Shown: positions 6,175 to 15,042, counted from the first letter of the stretch. The stretch: DNA of 45,909 nt from a virus (IMGVR_UViG_3300042326_002433:1-45909); one strand, 5' to 3'. The notes: generated from the letters alone by a model not told the origin. Numbers and translations: made by a program.

Positions 6175-6640
6175 TTCTAGAGAAAAAAAACCATGGGATT
6201 TTTCCGAAGGTTTGCCGTCTGAATTTTTTGTTAAAAATATAGAAACCAAAGCTTTACCATGTGGCGATTACTCAATTGATGGATTTTGTGATAAAGATGG
6301 AATTATAATAGAACGTAAAAACAGCATAGAAGAAATAATAGGTAATTTTGGAAAAAATTGGGACAGATTTCAAAAAGAACTAGACAAGTTAGCTGAATAC
6401 AAAAGATCATACATAGTGGTAGAGGACGATTTAAGAGATTCTTTTGCTAGATACTCAATACGAAACCCATTAAAAGGAAAATACTTTACGCTTTCTCCAG
6501 ATTTTATCTTAAAAAGAGTCTGCGAAATAGACCACAAATGGAATGTCAAAACTCTATTTTTATCAAATAAATATTTTGCAAAAAAATATGTATGCAACAT
6601 TTTTAAGCACCTAATAATAGAAAGAGAAAATGCAAAATAA
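6095..6640 (+). CDS. ERCC4-type structure-specific nuclease, 181 aa
   Basis: The XPF/ERCC4 nuclease core is visible: VIVDSREKKPWDF near residues 28-40, LPCGDYSI, then IIIERKNSIEEIIGNF, giving the D..RE, GDY and ERK residues that bind metal and cut DNA. The C-terminal part (RFQKELDKLAEYKRSYIVVE) follows the family pattern. Members cleave branched or flap DNA. In phages they may resolve replication or packaging intermediates. The first 27 residues are basic and are encoded inside the 3' end of the HNH gene, since no later start codon precedes the DSRE motif. It overlaps the large terminase start by 11 bases. Confidence 0.85.
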   Translation: MRRKDSIERKKAIKTLKETIYANVIVDSREKKPWDFSEGLPSEFFVKNIETKALPCGDYSIDGFCDKDGIIIERKNSIEEIIGNFGKNWDRFQKELDKLAEYKRSYIVVEDDLRDSFARYSIRNPLKGKYFTLSPDFILKRVCEIDHKWNVKTLFLSNKYFAKKYVCNIFKHLIIERENAK

Positions 6641-8645
6641 TTGGTCAAAAGATCACATAGATGAGTATCTAAATAATGCCTATTTAGAAATAGGTGACAC
6701 TTTTAAAATAACAACTGAAAATGTTTTTAGAGAAAACCTATCTAAAAATGATATTCCAGAAGCTTTAGTTTCTGTATTTAAAGATTTACGATATCTACCT
6801 TTTACCGTTAAGACTCTTTTGAATATGAACCTATTCCCATATCAGATGTCTATACTTAAGACTCTTTGGGATAAAAAATTACCAATGCTTTTGGCGACTA
6901 GAGGCGGCTCTAAAACAACAATGTTAGGATGTTACGCGATCACAAAAGCCTTATTAAATCAAGGCAGTAAAATAGTGGTGGCCGGAGCTGGTTTAAGGCA
7001 GTCTGGATTAGTTTTTGAATCTATGGAAAACATATGGAAAAATTCTCCTATCCTGCAGGATATATGCGGCGCAAATAACGGTCCTAGAAGAGGGGTTCTA
7101 GGTTTTACTTGGGAGATTGGCGAAAGCAAAATTATGGGTATCCCAATAGGAACCGGAGAAAAAATTAGAGGTCTTAGAGCTAACACTATTATTGTTGACG
7201 AGTTTGGCTCTGTTAATCCAGACATTTTTGAAACTGTCATTAGAGGATTTGCTTCTGTACAAAGCAACAATACTTTTGATAAAGTTAAACATCAGTATCA
7301 AATTGAAGCCCTTAAGTCAATAGGTATAGACAGCGACTCTATAGACGAGTTTATAGGAGGCGAAGGATCTGAAGGAAATCAGATAATAATAGCTGGCACA
7401 GCAACATACCAGTTTAATCATTTCTACAAGTATTATATGGATTACTGTAATTTAGTTTATTCAAACGCCAATAAAGGTGAGAAGTGTGAATATGCTGTGA
7501 TAAGACTGCCTTGGGACGAATTACCAAAAGGACTAATGGATAAAACTATTTTAGAGCAGGGTAAAGCTACAATGGATTCGGCCATATTTAAAATGGAGTA
7601 TGGTTGCGTGTTTGCCAAGGATTCAGATGGTTTTTATCCAGCTTCAGCCATTCATAAAGCCACCTGCCCTATCTCGCTTAAAGACGGGGAAATAAAATTC
7701 TTCGTAGAAGATTTTGGTAAAAACAATGCTAAATACGTAATGGGTATAGATCCTGCTTCAGAAAGAGATAATTTTGCAATATCAATTTTAAAATTGGCTG
7801 ACGGACATAGAGAGCACGTTTTTTGTTGGAGTACTAACAGAAAAAAATTTGAAGCTAACAGGAAAAAGAATCCAGCATTTTATGAAGGAATACAGGATTA
7901 TAATACTTTTATTATAAAAAAAATCCATGAGCTATGCAAACGATTTAATATAATTAGAATAAATATAGACTCTGGAGGCGGTGGGCGCTCTGTTATAGAA
8001 GGTCTGAAAGACCCTTCTAAGCTTCAAGAGGGGGGTTTTTGTCTATATGACATAGATGACGAAGAGGTTTCGGATAGACAAGGAGCGCACATAATAAAGG
8101 TTATAGAATTCTCTTCAAGAGAATGGTATGAGTCTGCACACTTCAATCTACTCAAAGATATAACAACTATGCAGCATATTTTTCCTGCCTATGATGCCAT
8201 AGCTGTAGAGCAAAACAGGATTTTAAACGCGGATTATGAAGTCGATGATTTTTCTATTGAAAATATTCAGTATGAGATCGAAGAATGCAAATATCAAACA
8301 ACGCTTATTCAAGAGCAAACAACTCTTAAAGGCCACAAAACTTGGGATCTGCCTAGAATAAAAGGAGTTGTTACAGAAGGTATAAAATTAAGACTTAGAA
8401 AAGATCATTTTACAAGTCTGTTGCTAGCGAATGACGCAGCAAGAAGCGTTTTAAATACGCCTGCTGAGCAAACTAAATTCTCTTTCGGCGGATACTCCCT
8501 AAGAGAGGTTAAATCAAATAAATTTTCTGCTGGCTCTATGTATCAAGGTAAGGGTTTAAAAAAGATGAAAAACCTCAACTCTAATACAAATAGACCCTCA
8601 AATACTTCTAGACGTGACGGAACAAATGGAAGTATTTCATACTAA
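6630..8645 (+). CDS. terL: Terminase large subunit, 671 aa
   Basis: This is the ATP-driven packaging motor and nuclease. The ATPase has a Walker A-like LLATRGGSKTTM near residues 87-98 and Walker B with catalytic Glu in TIIVDEFGS near 186-194, followed by a coupling motif region IIIAGTATYQ. The RNase H-like nuclease domain begins near residue 370 with VMGIDPASERDNFAISI, and a second acidic element is in INIDSGGGGRSVIEGL near 443. The C-terminal 60 residues are Ser/Asn/Lys-rich. It starts at an ATG behind GAAAGAGA and follows the HNH and ERCC4 genes in one operon. The length is in the usual upper range for large terminases. Confidence 0.9.
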   Translation: MQNNWSKDHIDEYLNNAYLEIGDTFKITTENVFRENLSKNDIPEALVSVFKDLRYLPFTVKTLLNMNLFPYQMSILKTLWDKKLPMLLATRGGSKTTMLGCYAITKALLNQGSKIVVAGAGLRQSGLVFESMENIWKNSPILQDICGANNGPRRGVLGFTWEIGESKIMGIPIGTGEKIRGLRANTIIVDEFGSVNPDIFETVIRGFASVQSNNTFDKVKHQYQIEALKSIGIDSDSIDEFIGGEGSEGNQIIIAGTATYQFNHFYKYYMDYCNLVYSNANKGEKCEYAVIRLPWDELPKGLMDKTILEQGKATMDSAIFKMEYGCVFAKDSDGFYPASAIHKATCPISLKDGEIKFFVEDFGKNNAKYVMGIDPASERDNFAISILKLADGHREHVFCWSTNRKKFEANRKKNPAFYEGIQDYNTFIIKKIHELCKRFNIIRINIDSGGGGRSVIEGLKDPSKLQEGGFCLYDIDDEEVSDRQGAHIIKVIEFSSREWYESAHFNLLKDITTMQHIFPAYDAIAVEQNRILNADYEVDDFSIENIQYEIEECKYQTTLIQEQTTLKGHKTWDLPRIKGVVTEGIKLRLRKDHFTSLLLANDAARSVLNTPAEQTKFSFGGYSLREVKSNKFSAGSMYQGKGLKKMKNLNSNTNRPSNTSRRDGTNGSISY

Positions 8646-8653
8646 TAATTTTA

Positions 8654-9247
8654 TTATTGAATACCATGAACAAAAACGTGATTTCCTATACGTATAAAAG
8701 TAGCTTTTACTTTTCGACCGTTAATTAAAACTTCTGCTGTCCAAGATGATTTTTTTGGATTTGCGTCGCTTTGTTTAACAACTATTTTTACCCATCCTTC
8801 ATTATTTTTTCTAGATGCTTTTGCATCTGGATTACAAAATAAATATATTTTTTTAGCCTGGTCTAAAGTTAATCCTGTGCCATTTGTAAAAACAGAATAA
8901 TCAACTTCTGGTATTGAGGTTATCGTTGCTCCTTCCATAGCTTTATTATATCTAATGTTAAATTGTGTGCAGTTAGTAACTCCGTTCCATACTGAAAATT
9001 GCGATCTAGATAAACAGGCTATAACCTCCTTATTTGTTCCATTATATAAAGGATTTGGTACACGCATATAAGATGGTCCGTTTGCTCTATTTGCTATTAC
9101 GTTTCTAACCGCCTTTTGTCCGTTAATTGGCTCACCTTTGCATTCACCATTAAGCGTTGCTATAATTATTTGCTCTTCCGTTTTTCCACAAATTAACTGC
9201 TCAATTGCGGAAAAAATAAAATTAAGTTTATCTATTATTTTTTGCAT
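8654..9247 (-). CDS. SleB-like cell wall hydrolase (probable endolysin), 197 aa
   Basis: The SleB / Hydrolase_2 signature is present: IIIATLNGECKGEPINGQKA near residues 27-46, then VIANRANGP and SQFSVWNG near 92-99. The Glu in the GE..GEP..GQ motif is the expected catalytic acid. Members cleave peptidoglycan. In a phage this is most simply the endolysin. No cleavable signal peptide is obvious, so export would need a holin. It stands alone on the minus strand between large terminase and portal. Its ATG lies seven bases after its own GTGTAT box, with no Shine-Dalgarno sequence, so it seems to be switched on with the morphogenesis genes. Confidence 0.85.
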   Translation of the reverse strand: MQKIIDKLNFIFSAIEQLICGKTEEQIIIATLNGECKGEPINGQKAVRNVIANRANGPSYMRVPNPLYNGTNKEVIACLSRSQFSVWNGVTNCTQFNIRYNKAMEGATITSIPEVDYSVFTNGTGLTLDQAKKIYLFCNPDAKASRKNNEGWVKIVVKQSDANPKKSSWTAEVLINGRKVKATFIRIGNHVFVHGIQ

Positions 9248-9254
9248 GAATTTT

Positions 9255-9260
9255 ATACAC
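9255..9260 (-). promoter_or_regulatory. GTGTAT box for the endolysin gene (leaderless class)
   Basis: On the minus strand GTGTAT ends 7 bases before the endolysin ATG (9245-9247). The downstream bases AAAATTC contain no ribosome-binding sequence. This is one of only four minus-strand copies I found, and one of two that precede a gene. Confidence 0.6.
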
Positions 9261-9340
9261 TTTCAAAATGTTAAAAATTATATTTAGGAATCATTAGTGC
9301 TATAACTTTTCTATTTACTTTATATACATATTACTCCAAT

Positions 9341-9346
9341 GTGTAT
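9341..9346 (+). promoter_or_regulatory. GTGTAT box before the portal gene (leadered class)
   Basis: GTGTAT, here extended to GTGTATACA, ends 22 bases before the TTG start of the portal gene, with GAGGT in between as a ribosome site. The 121-base gap 9248-9368 holds this box and the minus-strand endolysin box. The remaining A+T-rich bases show no gene. Confidence 0.6.
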
Positions 9347-9368
9347 ACAATTGCATTGAGGTTAGATC

Positions 9369-11357
9369 TTGGAAAAAGAAACTTTTTACACTTCCACAAA
9401 CAATGAAAAAAATGAAGCCTTATCTAAGCATGCTAAGGCTATGTCTTCAGTAGATCCATCACAAATGGCTTTTGGTGGCTTTTACTCTAATGTTGAGGAT
9501 GGAATTTCTGTTAGGCCGCCATTTACTAGAAAAGCATGGGAAAGATTTAGACCAAACGAAAGAATTCCCTCTAAAGATATAGAGATAATGACTGCCTGCA
9601 GGGAAGCCTATGAAAGTGTTGGTGTTATAAGATCTGTTATAGACCTTATGACAGAGATTGCTGTAGAAGGTATTGAGCTTGTTAGTGAAAATGAGAATAT
9701 TCAAAACTTCTTTAAGCAGTGGTCAGAAAAAGTGAATCTTAAAGAAAGAGCTGAAAGATTTGCTAATTATTTTGTTGTTGAAGGAAATGTCGTAGCGGGA
9801 AGAAAATTTGAATCTATAGACATGCCTGCCGTTAGAAGAATGAAGCGAGACTCTGTTAACGCAGCCATAAAATCAAAAATTCCTTTAGAGTACGTTTTTT
9901 ATGATCCTCAAACTATATCTTTGATTGGTGGCGACTTAGCTATATTTTCTGGAGTTAAAAAATGGGCTATTAAATTGGGCTCAAAGAACATAGCTCATTT
10001 TAGAGGCTTGGTCAAAAAGGAAGGAGAGTCAGTACTAGTAAACTTTCCTAAAGAAGTTAAGGCGGCAATTTTGAATGGAAAAGGTAACGGAGATGTATTG
10101 ATCCCATTATCTGAAGATTCCGTATATGTAGCTCATTATAAAAAGAAAGATAGCGATATTTGGGCAAAAAGTTTTATTTATAGTATATTGCATGACGTTA
10201 TTTACAATGAAAAATTACGAATGGCAAAAATAAGCGCGTTAGACAGCTGGTATAACTCTGTAAGATTATGGAGGCTTGGCGATCATAAGGAAGAAATTTT
10301 GCCAGATTTAGGTTCTATCGTTAGGTTGTCTAATGTTTTAGAAAATCACAGCGGAGGAACTTTAGATATTATTTGGGATTCCATGTTAAGTTATGATCAG
10401 TATTTTCCTCCAATTGAAAAATTAGAGAACTTTACTGAAAATTATGAATCAATGCTCCTTGGCTTGGGTGTTCACAAAAGCCTCATAGGAGGAAATTCTT
10501 CTGCTGGAGGTTCTAATGATTCTTTTATGGGTTTAAGAAACTTAATGAAAAGAATAGATGGCATTAGAAGAGCAATTACAGACTGGATAAATGCTGAAGT
10601 TTCTATAATTTGTGAGGAACTTTCATTTCAAAATAAGCCTCGCATAAAGTTTAATGTAGACAATTTATTTGATCAACCTAGTTATTTTAAACTTTTAACT
10701 GAGTTAAATGACAGAAATGTTATCTCTAATCAAACAATTGTAGAAAAAATTGGTGAAATGTGGGATATTGAAAAATCTAGGCTAGATGCAGAAGAAAAAT
10801 TAAGAAAAGATTCGCTTGTGCCAGAAAAATTAAGTCCTTTTATTCAGACAAAAATTTCTGACAGTAATCATAAAAAGAATAAAGAGCTTGTAAATATAAA
10901 GACAGAAAACCCTCCATCTTCACAAAACAATAAAGAGCCGATTAAAACGAATGGTAGACCAAATGGCTCAAAAGATACGGTCAAAAGAAAAGTATCAAAA
11001 AGAATACGGGCAGAGCATTTAGATTCTGCTACTAACTTTCACAATAAAATTGAAGATATTTTAGAGGCCTTTTATTTAGATAAATTTAAACTATCCAACA
11101 AGAGGCAGTTAAACAGTTCTCAGAAAAATGAAATAGACGTAGCCAAAGACAGGGTTTTAGCAAAATTTAAAGGCGCTGATTTAACTGCAGAAGAGATTTT
11201 AGAGGTTTCTCAGTCAGACTCTGTTGAATATCAAGATTTTAAGATCAAATTAAACAAAGAAATTAAGAAAATAAAGTCTCCCACAGTGAACAGTGTTAAA
11301 ACTCTAAAAAACTTTATTATTGCTAATAAATTATCTAAAGTGTATCAAATACCATGA
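9369..11357 (+). CDS. Portal protein, 662 aa
   Basis: Portal rings form the DNA entry vertex of the head. The evidence is both position (between large terminase and protease/capsid) and sequence: AYESVGVIRSVIDLMTEIAV near residues 75-94 matches the start of the portal core, and ENFTENYESMLLGLGVHKSL then ITDWINAEVSII fit the clip/stem helices. The last 160 residues are a Lys-rich, low-complexity extension (PPSSQNNKEPIKTNGRPNGS) with helices, longer than in compact portals. The start is TTG, preceded by GAGGT. The final codons contain a GTGTAT box that seems to serve the next gene, and the stop overlaps the next ATG. Confidence 0.85.
   Translation: MEKETFYTSTNNEKNEALSKHAKAMSSVDPSQMAFGGFYSNVEDGISVRPPFTRKAWERFRPNERIPSKDIEIMTACREAYESVGVIRSVIDLMTEIAVEGIELVSENENIQNFFKQWSEKVNLKERAERFANYFVVEGNVVAGRKFESIDMPAVRRMKRDSVNAAIKSKIPLEYVFYDPQTISLIGGDLAIFSGVKKWAIKLGSKNIAHFRGLVKKEGESVLVNFPKEVKAAILNGKGNGDVLIPLSEDSVYVAHYKKKDSDIWAKSFIYSILHDVIYNEKLRMAKISALDSWYNSVRLWRLGDHKEEILPDLGSIVRLSNVLENHSGGTLDIIWDSMLSYDQYFPPIEKLENFTENYESMLLGLGVHKSLIGGNSSAGGSNDSFMGLRNLMKRIDGIRRAITDWINAEVSIICEELSFQNKPRIKFNVDNLFDQPSYFKLLTELNDRNVISNQTIVEKIGEMWDIEKSRLDAEEKLRKDSLVPEKLSPFIQTKISDSNHKKNKELVNIKTENPPSSQNNKEPIKTNGRPNGSKDTVKRKVSKRIRAEHLDSATNFHNKIEDILEAFYLDKFKLSNKRQLNSSQKNEIDVAKDRVLAKFKGADLTAEEILEVSQSDSVEYQDFKIKLNKEIKKIKSPTVNSVKTLKNFIIANKLSKVYQIP
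11340..11345 (+). promoter_or_regulatory. GTGTAT box inside the end of the portal gene (leaderless class)
   Basis: The codons for the Val-Tyr pair five residues before the portal stop read GTG TAT. The box ends 8 bases before the ATG of the protease gene, and no Shine-Dalgarno sequence is present. The distance is exactly that of the intergenic leaderless examples. Confidence 0.5.
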
Positions 11358-13396
11358 AAATTTTTAATTCAGAAAAGCATATAGCTGATAAGATTCTACA
11401 AAATAGAATTACTGCAGACGCTAGTCTTATATTAAACAATAATTCTGACGTAAAACATTTAGCTTTTGCTTGTCAAGGTAATGCTTGCGCAATGTCAGCT
11501 CTAGGAGGCGCTGATTGGAAGATAACAGACGACGTTACGCCAATATCCTCCATACTAGTGACTGACATATGGAATGCTAATGGTGATCTTTTTACTGCAG
11601 AAGAAATTGTAAAAGCATCTGAAACTCCAATATTTAAACCAATTAACTGGATGCATAGAGGTTCTGAAGACAGTGAAAATGAGAATATTGGGGTAATGGT
11701 AAAATCTATGCTTGTTAGTGGGGATTTGCCTTCTATTGATTTTATGAATGATGTTGATAAAAACAAATTTTTATCTTCTTCTAATAAAACTACATCTGGA
11801 AAAGTCCATATAAAACAAGATGGTCTTATTTGGTCACAGTATTTTCCTTCATATGCTGAGAAGATAAAAGCCGGTATAGAAGATAGAAATCTTTATGTTT
11901 CTATGGAATGCTTTTTTGAAGATTTTGGATATTGTTTAAGAAAAAATGAAGATGACGAAAACATTATTTACGTAGATCGTAATGAAGAAACTTCTCATAT
12001 ATCCGATGACTTGACCGCTTATGGGGGTAGAGGTTATACCAAATATAATGGAAAAAAATATCAGGTTGGAAGATGGCTCAAGAATATAATTTTTTCAGGT
12101 CAAGGTATAGTTATAGAGCCTGCTAATAAAAAGAAAGGTAAAATATTGAGTATCATAATAAATAATAAATCCAAAGCGGCATTAGAAGGGGCTAATGCTG
12201 TTCCGCCAGCTTCATCGGTACCTTTCCCTACTTACCAAAGTACAAATTCTCCACTAAATCCTGATGAAATGCAATTAAATCCTGACGCTAAGTTGGGTCA
12301 ACCAAATATGTCTCAGGACCCTCAGAAGTTGGCTGACAGAGCCAATAAACCAAAAACAGAAGAATTGCCTGCTGATGGACTTCTTTTTTATTCCGCTAAG
12401 GAAGCAGAAAAGGTAGGTACAATAGAACTTGGTTGCACAGGAAGTCATTTATATCAATCCGATAGGCATTCTGATCAGCCTCTTCTTTATGCTGCCCTTA
12501 TGGGTGATCCTACCGATTTAGAGCAGCAAATGAAGGTTCCTATGTATAGACCTTGTGCTGATGAAAGAGAGCTTAGGTTTATTTTACAAGAGCTATCAAA
12601 AAAGGGCGTTACGCAGTTAATGCGTGGGGGTAAAATTGAACAAACTCAAACTACTTCTTTTCAACCAAGCGTTCCTGGCGGAGCAGGAGACCTTCCTTCA
12701 AAACCATCTCAATATCTAGTAAATACTGGAAACCCGCAGCAGGGACCTTTTTATGGCAGAGGTTCAGGTTTAGATGAATCTAATAATTTAGTGTATAAAA
12801 AAAATAGAGTAAATCAAATGGAAAACTTAACAGAAGAAGAAGTTATCAATCATGTAGATAATGCCGCAGAGGTAATTAAAGACCTAAGCGGTGAAAATGC
12901 TCAGTACAAAAATGCAATTGAGGTGGCTACTGCTCACATTAATAACCTCAATAAAGATCTTTCAGAATACGAAAGAGCAGTGAATGAGGCAGCTGCGCAT
13001 ATTCAAGTATTAAATCAAGAGTTACATTCCTATAAAGATTTTGCGCGCGAAGTAGAAGTTATCGCTGATAAGGCTTACACTAACAAAATTGGTGAGGATA
13101 GACTCAAGGAAATGCAGTCTATCGTTGGAGATCAGTACACTAAGGCGGACGTTGCTGAATTAGCGTCTCTTGATGATAAGGGCTATAATGCTCTTAAAAA
13201 TGCTGTTTCAAAGATATCCAAAACCATAGATAAAGAGTTAGAAGAAAACGAAAGAATTAAAAAGGCAGAAGCGGCTTTAAAGCGATCAAAATTTATTCCT
13301 GCTAAAGCCAACATGGTTTTAAATCAATCATCAGAGAATAAAGTAAATCCAGCGGAAAACCTCGTAGGTTTTACGTTGACTAGAAAAAGAAAATAA
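11354..13396 (+). CDS. Prohead protease with C-terminal scaffold domain, 680 aa
   Basis: Residues about 50-270 resemble a prohead maturation protease: ITDDVTPISSILVTDIWN, NGDLFTAEEI, IFKPINWMHRGSE with a candidate catalytic His, then IGVMVKSMLVSGDL and LYVSMECFFEDFGYCL, a pattern of protease domains in large phages. Residues about 290-480 are Pro/Gln/Gly-rich with a small conserved part (LLFYSAKEAEKVGTIELG). Residues 489-680 form a long charged coiled coil typical of scaffolding proteins, ending in a basic tail (TLTRKRK). A fused protease-scaffold with a nested scaffold-only product is known from lambda C/Nu3. The catalytic Ser is not assigned with certainty. Confidence 0.7.
   Translation: MKIFNSEKHIADKILQNRITADASLILNNNSDVKHLAFACQGNACAMSALGGADWKITDDVTPISSILVTDIWNANGDLFTAEEIVKASETPIFKPINWMHRGSEDSENENIGVMVKSMLVSGDLPSIDFMNDVDKNKFLSSSNKTTSGKVHIKQDGLIWSQYFPSYAEKIKAGIEDRNLYVSMECFFEDFGYCLRKNEDDENIIYVDRNEETSHISDDLTAYGGRGYTKYNGKKYQVGRWLKNIIFSGQGIVIEPANKKKGKILSIIINNKSKAALEGANAVPPASSVPFPTYQSTNSPLNPDEMQLNPDAKLGQPNMSQDPQKLADRANKPKTEELPADGLLFYSAKEAEKVGTIELGCTGSHLYQSDRHSDQPLLYAALMGDPTDLEQQMKVPMYRPCADERELRFILQELSKKGVTQLMRGGKIEQTQTTSFQPSVPGGAGDLPSKPSQYLVNTGNPQQGPFYGRGSGLDESNNLVYKKNRVNQMENLTEEEVINHVDNAAEVIKDLSGENAQYKNAIEVATAHINNLNKDLSEYERAVNEAAAHIQVLNQELHSYKDFAREVEVIADKAYTNKIGEDRLKEMQSIVGDQYTKADVAELASLDDKGYNALKNAVSKISKTIDKELEENERIKKAEAALKRSKFIPAKANMVLNQSSENKVNPAENLVGFTLTRKRK
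12791..12796 (+). promoter_or_regulatory. Internal GTGTAT box driving a nested scaffold gene
   Basis: GTGTAT occurs in frame as Val-Tyr codons inside the protease gene and ends 21 bases before an in-frame ATG at 12818. That is the same distance as for the decoration-protein (21) and tail-tube (21) promoters. A weak ribosome site (TAGAGT) lies between. Confidence 0.5.
12818..13396 (+). CDS. Nested scaffolding protein from internal start, 192 aa
   Basis: This is an in-frame internal product of the protease gene, beginning at Met489 (MENLTEEEVINHVDNAAEVI). It comprises exactly the coiled-coil portion: heptad-like helices with repeats such as EVATAHINNLNKDLSEYERA and EAAAHIQVLNQELHSYKDF, then a basic C-terminus that could bind capsid. 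The start falls 21 bases after a GTGTAT box. Phage lambda makes its scaffold Nu3 from the 3' part of gene C in a comparable way. The start is inferred from spacing and domain boundary. The ribosome site is weak. Confidence 0.5.
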   Translation: MENLTEEEVINHVDNAAEVIKDLSGENAQYKNAIEVATAHINNLNKDLSEYERAVNEAAAHIQVLNQELHSYKDFAREVEVIADKAYTNKIGEDRLKEMQSIVGDQYTKADVAELASLDDKGYNALKNAVSKISKTIDKELEENERIKKAEAALKRSKFIPAKANMVLNQSSENKVNPAENLVGFTLTRKRK

Positions 13397-13416
13397 TTTT
13401 AATTTTAAAATAATCT

Positions 13417-13422
13417 GTGTAT
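13417..13422 (+). promoter_or_regulatory. GTGTAT box before the decoration protein gene (leadered class)
   Basis: GTGTAT lies in the 47-base gap after the protease gene and ends 21 bases before the ATG at 13444. AAAGGT between them is a good ribosome site. It would also transcribe the major capsid gene up to the terminator at 15064. Confidence 0.65.
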
Positions 13423-13443
13423 AAAACTTAAAGGTAAAATAAA

Positions 13444-13959
13444 ATGGCACTAAAACCCGATAGAAACATAGTAGATGAAGACATTTCGTTCTTCGCGGCC
13501 ACTGGCTGGGCCTACGGTTCAGCTAGAGGCGGTATAGTTGTACCAACAGGCAATACCGCAACAGGCCCATCTGGCGCTGCAATGGATCAGTCAGCTAACC
13601 AGGTTTGGTACGGCCTTAATCCAACAGGCGCTGGACAACCACTAGGCGTTCTTATGAACGATGTAGTTAACATCGATCTAACTAGACAAACCCTTAACCC
13701 CTACAAGTCAGAAGCTCAAGTAGGCGATAAAGTTCTAGTCGCTAGAAAAGGATATGTTGTAACAAATATGATTTATCCAAGCGCTGGCATTACAGTTGGA
13801 GGTAAGGCTTATTTAGGCCCTTCAGGATACATTACTCCAAGTAGCGGAATATTACCTGGCACTTGGGGTGTCGCTAATCTTACAAGCGCTTTCCAGGTAG
13901 GCAAATTCTTGTCGTTGTTAGACGAAGATGGCTACGCCAAGGTTTATATAGATTTATAA
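13444..13959 (+). CDS. Probable capsid decoration/stabilisation protein, 171 aa
   Basis: This protein is rich in Gly, Ala, Thr and Pro, beta in character, with no Cys and few long helices. Typical stretches are GIVVPTGNTATGPSG and QVGDKVLVARKGYVV. The VGDKV...GYV part resembles the small barrel of head-decoration proteins. Its place directly before the major capsid protein, as with lambda D and its analogues, supports that role. The gene is better codon-optimised for high expression (more C-ending codons) than its neighbours, as is the capsid gene. Spacing to the next gene is 21 bases, with AGGT before the capsid ATG. Confidence 0.65.
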   Translation: MALKPDRNIVDEDISFFAATGWAYGSARGGIVVPTGNTATGPSGAAMDQSANQVWYGLNPTGAGQPLGVLMNDVVNIDLTRQTLNPYKSEAQVGDKVLVARKGYVVTNMIYPSAGITVGGKAYLGPSGYITPSSGILPGTWGVANLTSAFQVGKFLSLLDEDGYAKVYIDL

Positions 13960-13980
13960 ATAGAAAGTAGGTAAAAAACT

Positions 13981-15042
13981 ATGAACAATTCAATTAAAGC
14001 AAGCGTAGACACAGAAGAATTAACCACAGAAGCAAAACAGCTTCTAATTAATGCGGGAAGTAATGATAAGAACGTTGCTCTTAGAGCTCAGGCGTCTATA
14101 GCGCAAGGTATAGCTGCAGCTCTTAACGAGAAGGCAGTTGCTGTAGAAGGTCCTATCAGAGAGGGCATCCTTGATGGTGATATAGTTTCAGATATTTTCG
14201 TAACCGAAGATTTTACTGAAACCACCGACTTAAGAATTCCTCTTGATCTTTTAGCTCCAGGAACTGAGAAAGAGCACGTGGCTTATGTTATACCTGACCA
14301 CGGCAAAATTCCAATGCGTAGAGTTGAGGCTGATTACATTCAGCTTAATACCTACTCAATTGGTAGCTCAATCGACTGCACTAGAAGATTCTTAAAGCAT
14401 GCTAGATACGATGTCTTAAGAAGAATGATTGAAGTTCTTAATATGTCTTTCGTTAAGAAAAATAACGATGACGGCTGGCAAACTCTTTTAGCTGCAGCAC
14501 AAGGTCGTGGTATATTAGCTTATGATGCAGATGCTCCAGCGGGCTCATTCACTCCTAAGCTTATCAGCCTTATGAAAACTGTAGTTCGAAGAAACGGTGG
14601 AGGAAACTCAACTAGTACCGCTAGAAAGAAATTGACTGATATATACATGTCACCAGAGGCTTTTGAAGACATGTCTGCTTGGGGTGCTGGTCTAGTTTCT
14701 GATGACATTAGAACTCAAATTCAAAGAAGTGAAGAAGGCGCTGTTAGAGGTATGTATGGCGTAAACTTCCACGACTTGGACGAACTTGGTGTTGGTCAAG
14801 AGTATCAACTCTACTACAGCAGCACCTTAGGTGGTTCTTTAGGGCCAAACAGCGATGAAGAACTCGTCGTCGGTTTAGACCTTTCTCAGCCAGACAAGTG
14901 CTTTATTCACCCAGTAAGTCAAGAAATTGAAATCACAGAAGATGAAAATCTCCATAGACATGGATTAGTTGGCTTCTATGGTTCGATGGAAGGTGGATGG
15001 GCTGTTCTAGACGTTAGAAATGTTTTAGCTGGCTCATTCTAA
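13981..15042 (+). CDS. Major capsid protein, 353 aa
   Basis: The order portal, protease/scaffold, decoration protein, capsid is standard for HK97-fold phages, and the 353-residue size fits. An N-terminal helical part (residues 1-45) is followed by EGPIREGILDGDIVSDIF, the segment TTDLRIPLDLLAPG, then IQLNTYSIGSSIDC and a C-terminal LHRHGLVGFYGSMEGGWAVL. The RHGLVGFYGSMEGG part resembles the closing strand of capsid proteins in large phages. No clear protease cleavage site can be assigned by eye. It is followed at once by the strongest terminator in the window, and codon use suggests high expression. Confidence 0.8.
   Translation: MNNSIKASVDTEELTTEAKQLLINAGSNDKNVALRAQASIAQGIAAALNEKAVAVEGPIREGILDGDIVSDIFVTEDFTETTDLRIPLDLLAPGTEKEHVAYVIPDHGKIPMRRVEADYIQLNTYSIGSSIDCTRRFLKHARYDVLRRMIEVLNMSFVKKNNDDGWQTLLAAAQGRGILAYDADAPAGSFTPKLISLMKTVVRRNGGGNSTSTARKKLTDIYMSPEAFEDMSAWGAGLVSDDIRTQIQRSEEGAVRGMYGVNFHDLDELGVGQEYQLYYSSTLGGSLGPNSDEELVVGLDLSQPDKCFIHPVSQEIEITEDENLHRHGLVGFYGSMEGGWAVLDVRNVLAGSF

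Noticed and set aside
8107-8123. ATTCTCTT/AAGAGAAT inverted repeat in the large terminase
   Set aside because: The loop is a single base, too tight for a stable hairpin, and the bases encode normal terminase sequence without a T-run.
9248-9368. Small RNA or attachment site in the 121-base gap
   Set aside because: Only A+T-rich sequence with two GTGTAT boxes is visible; no stem-loop, tRNA-like fold or direct repeat was found.
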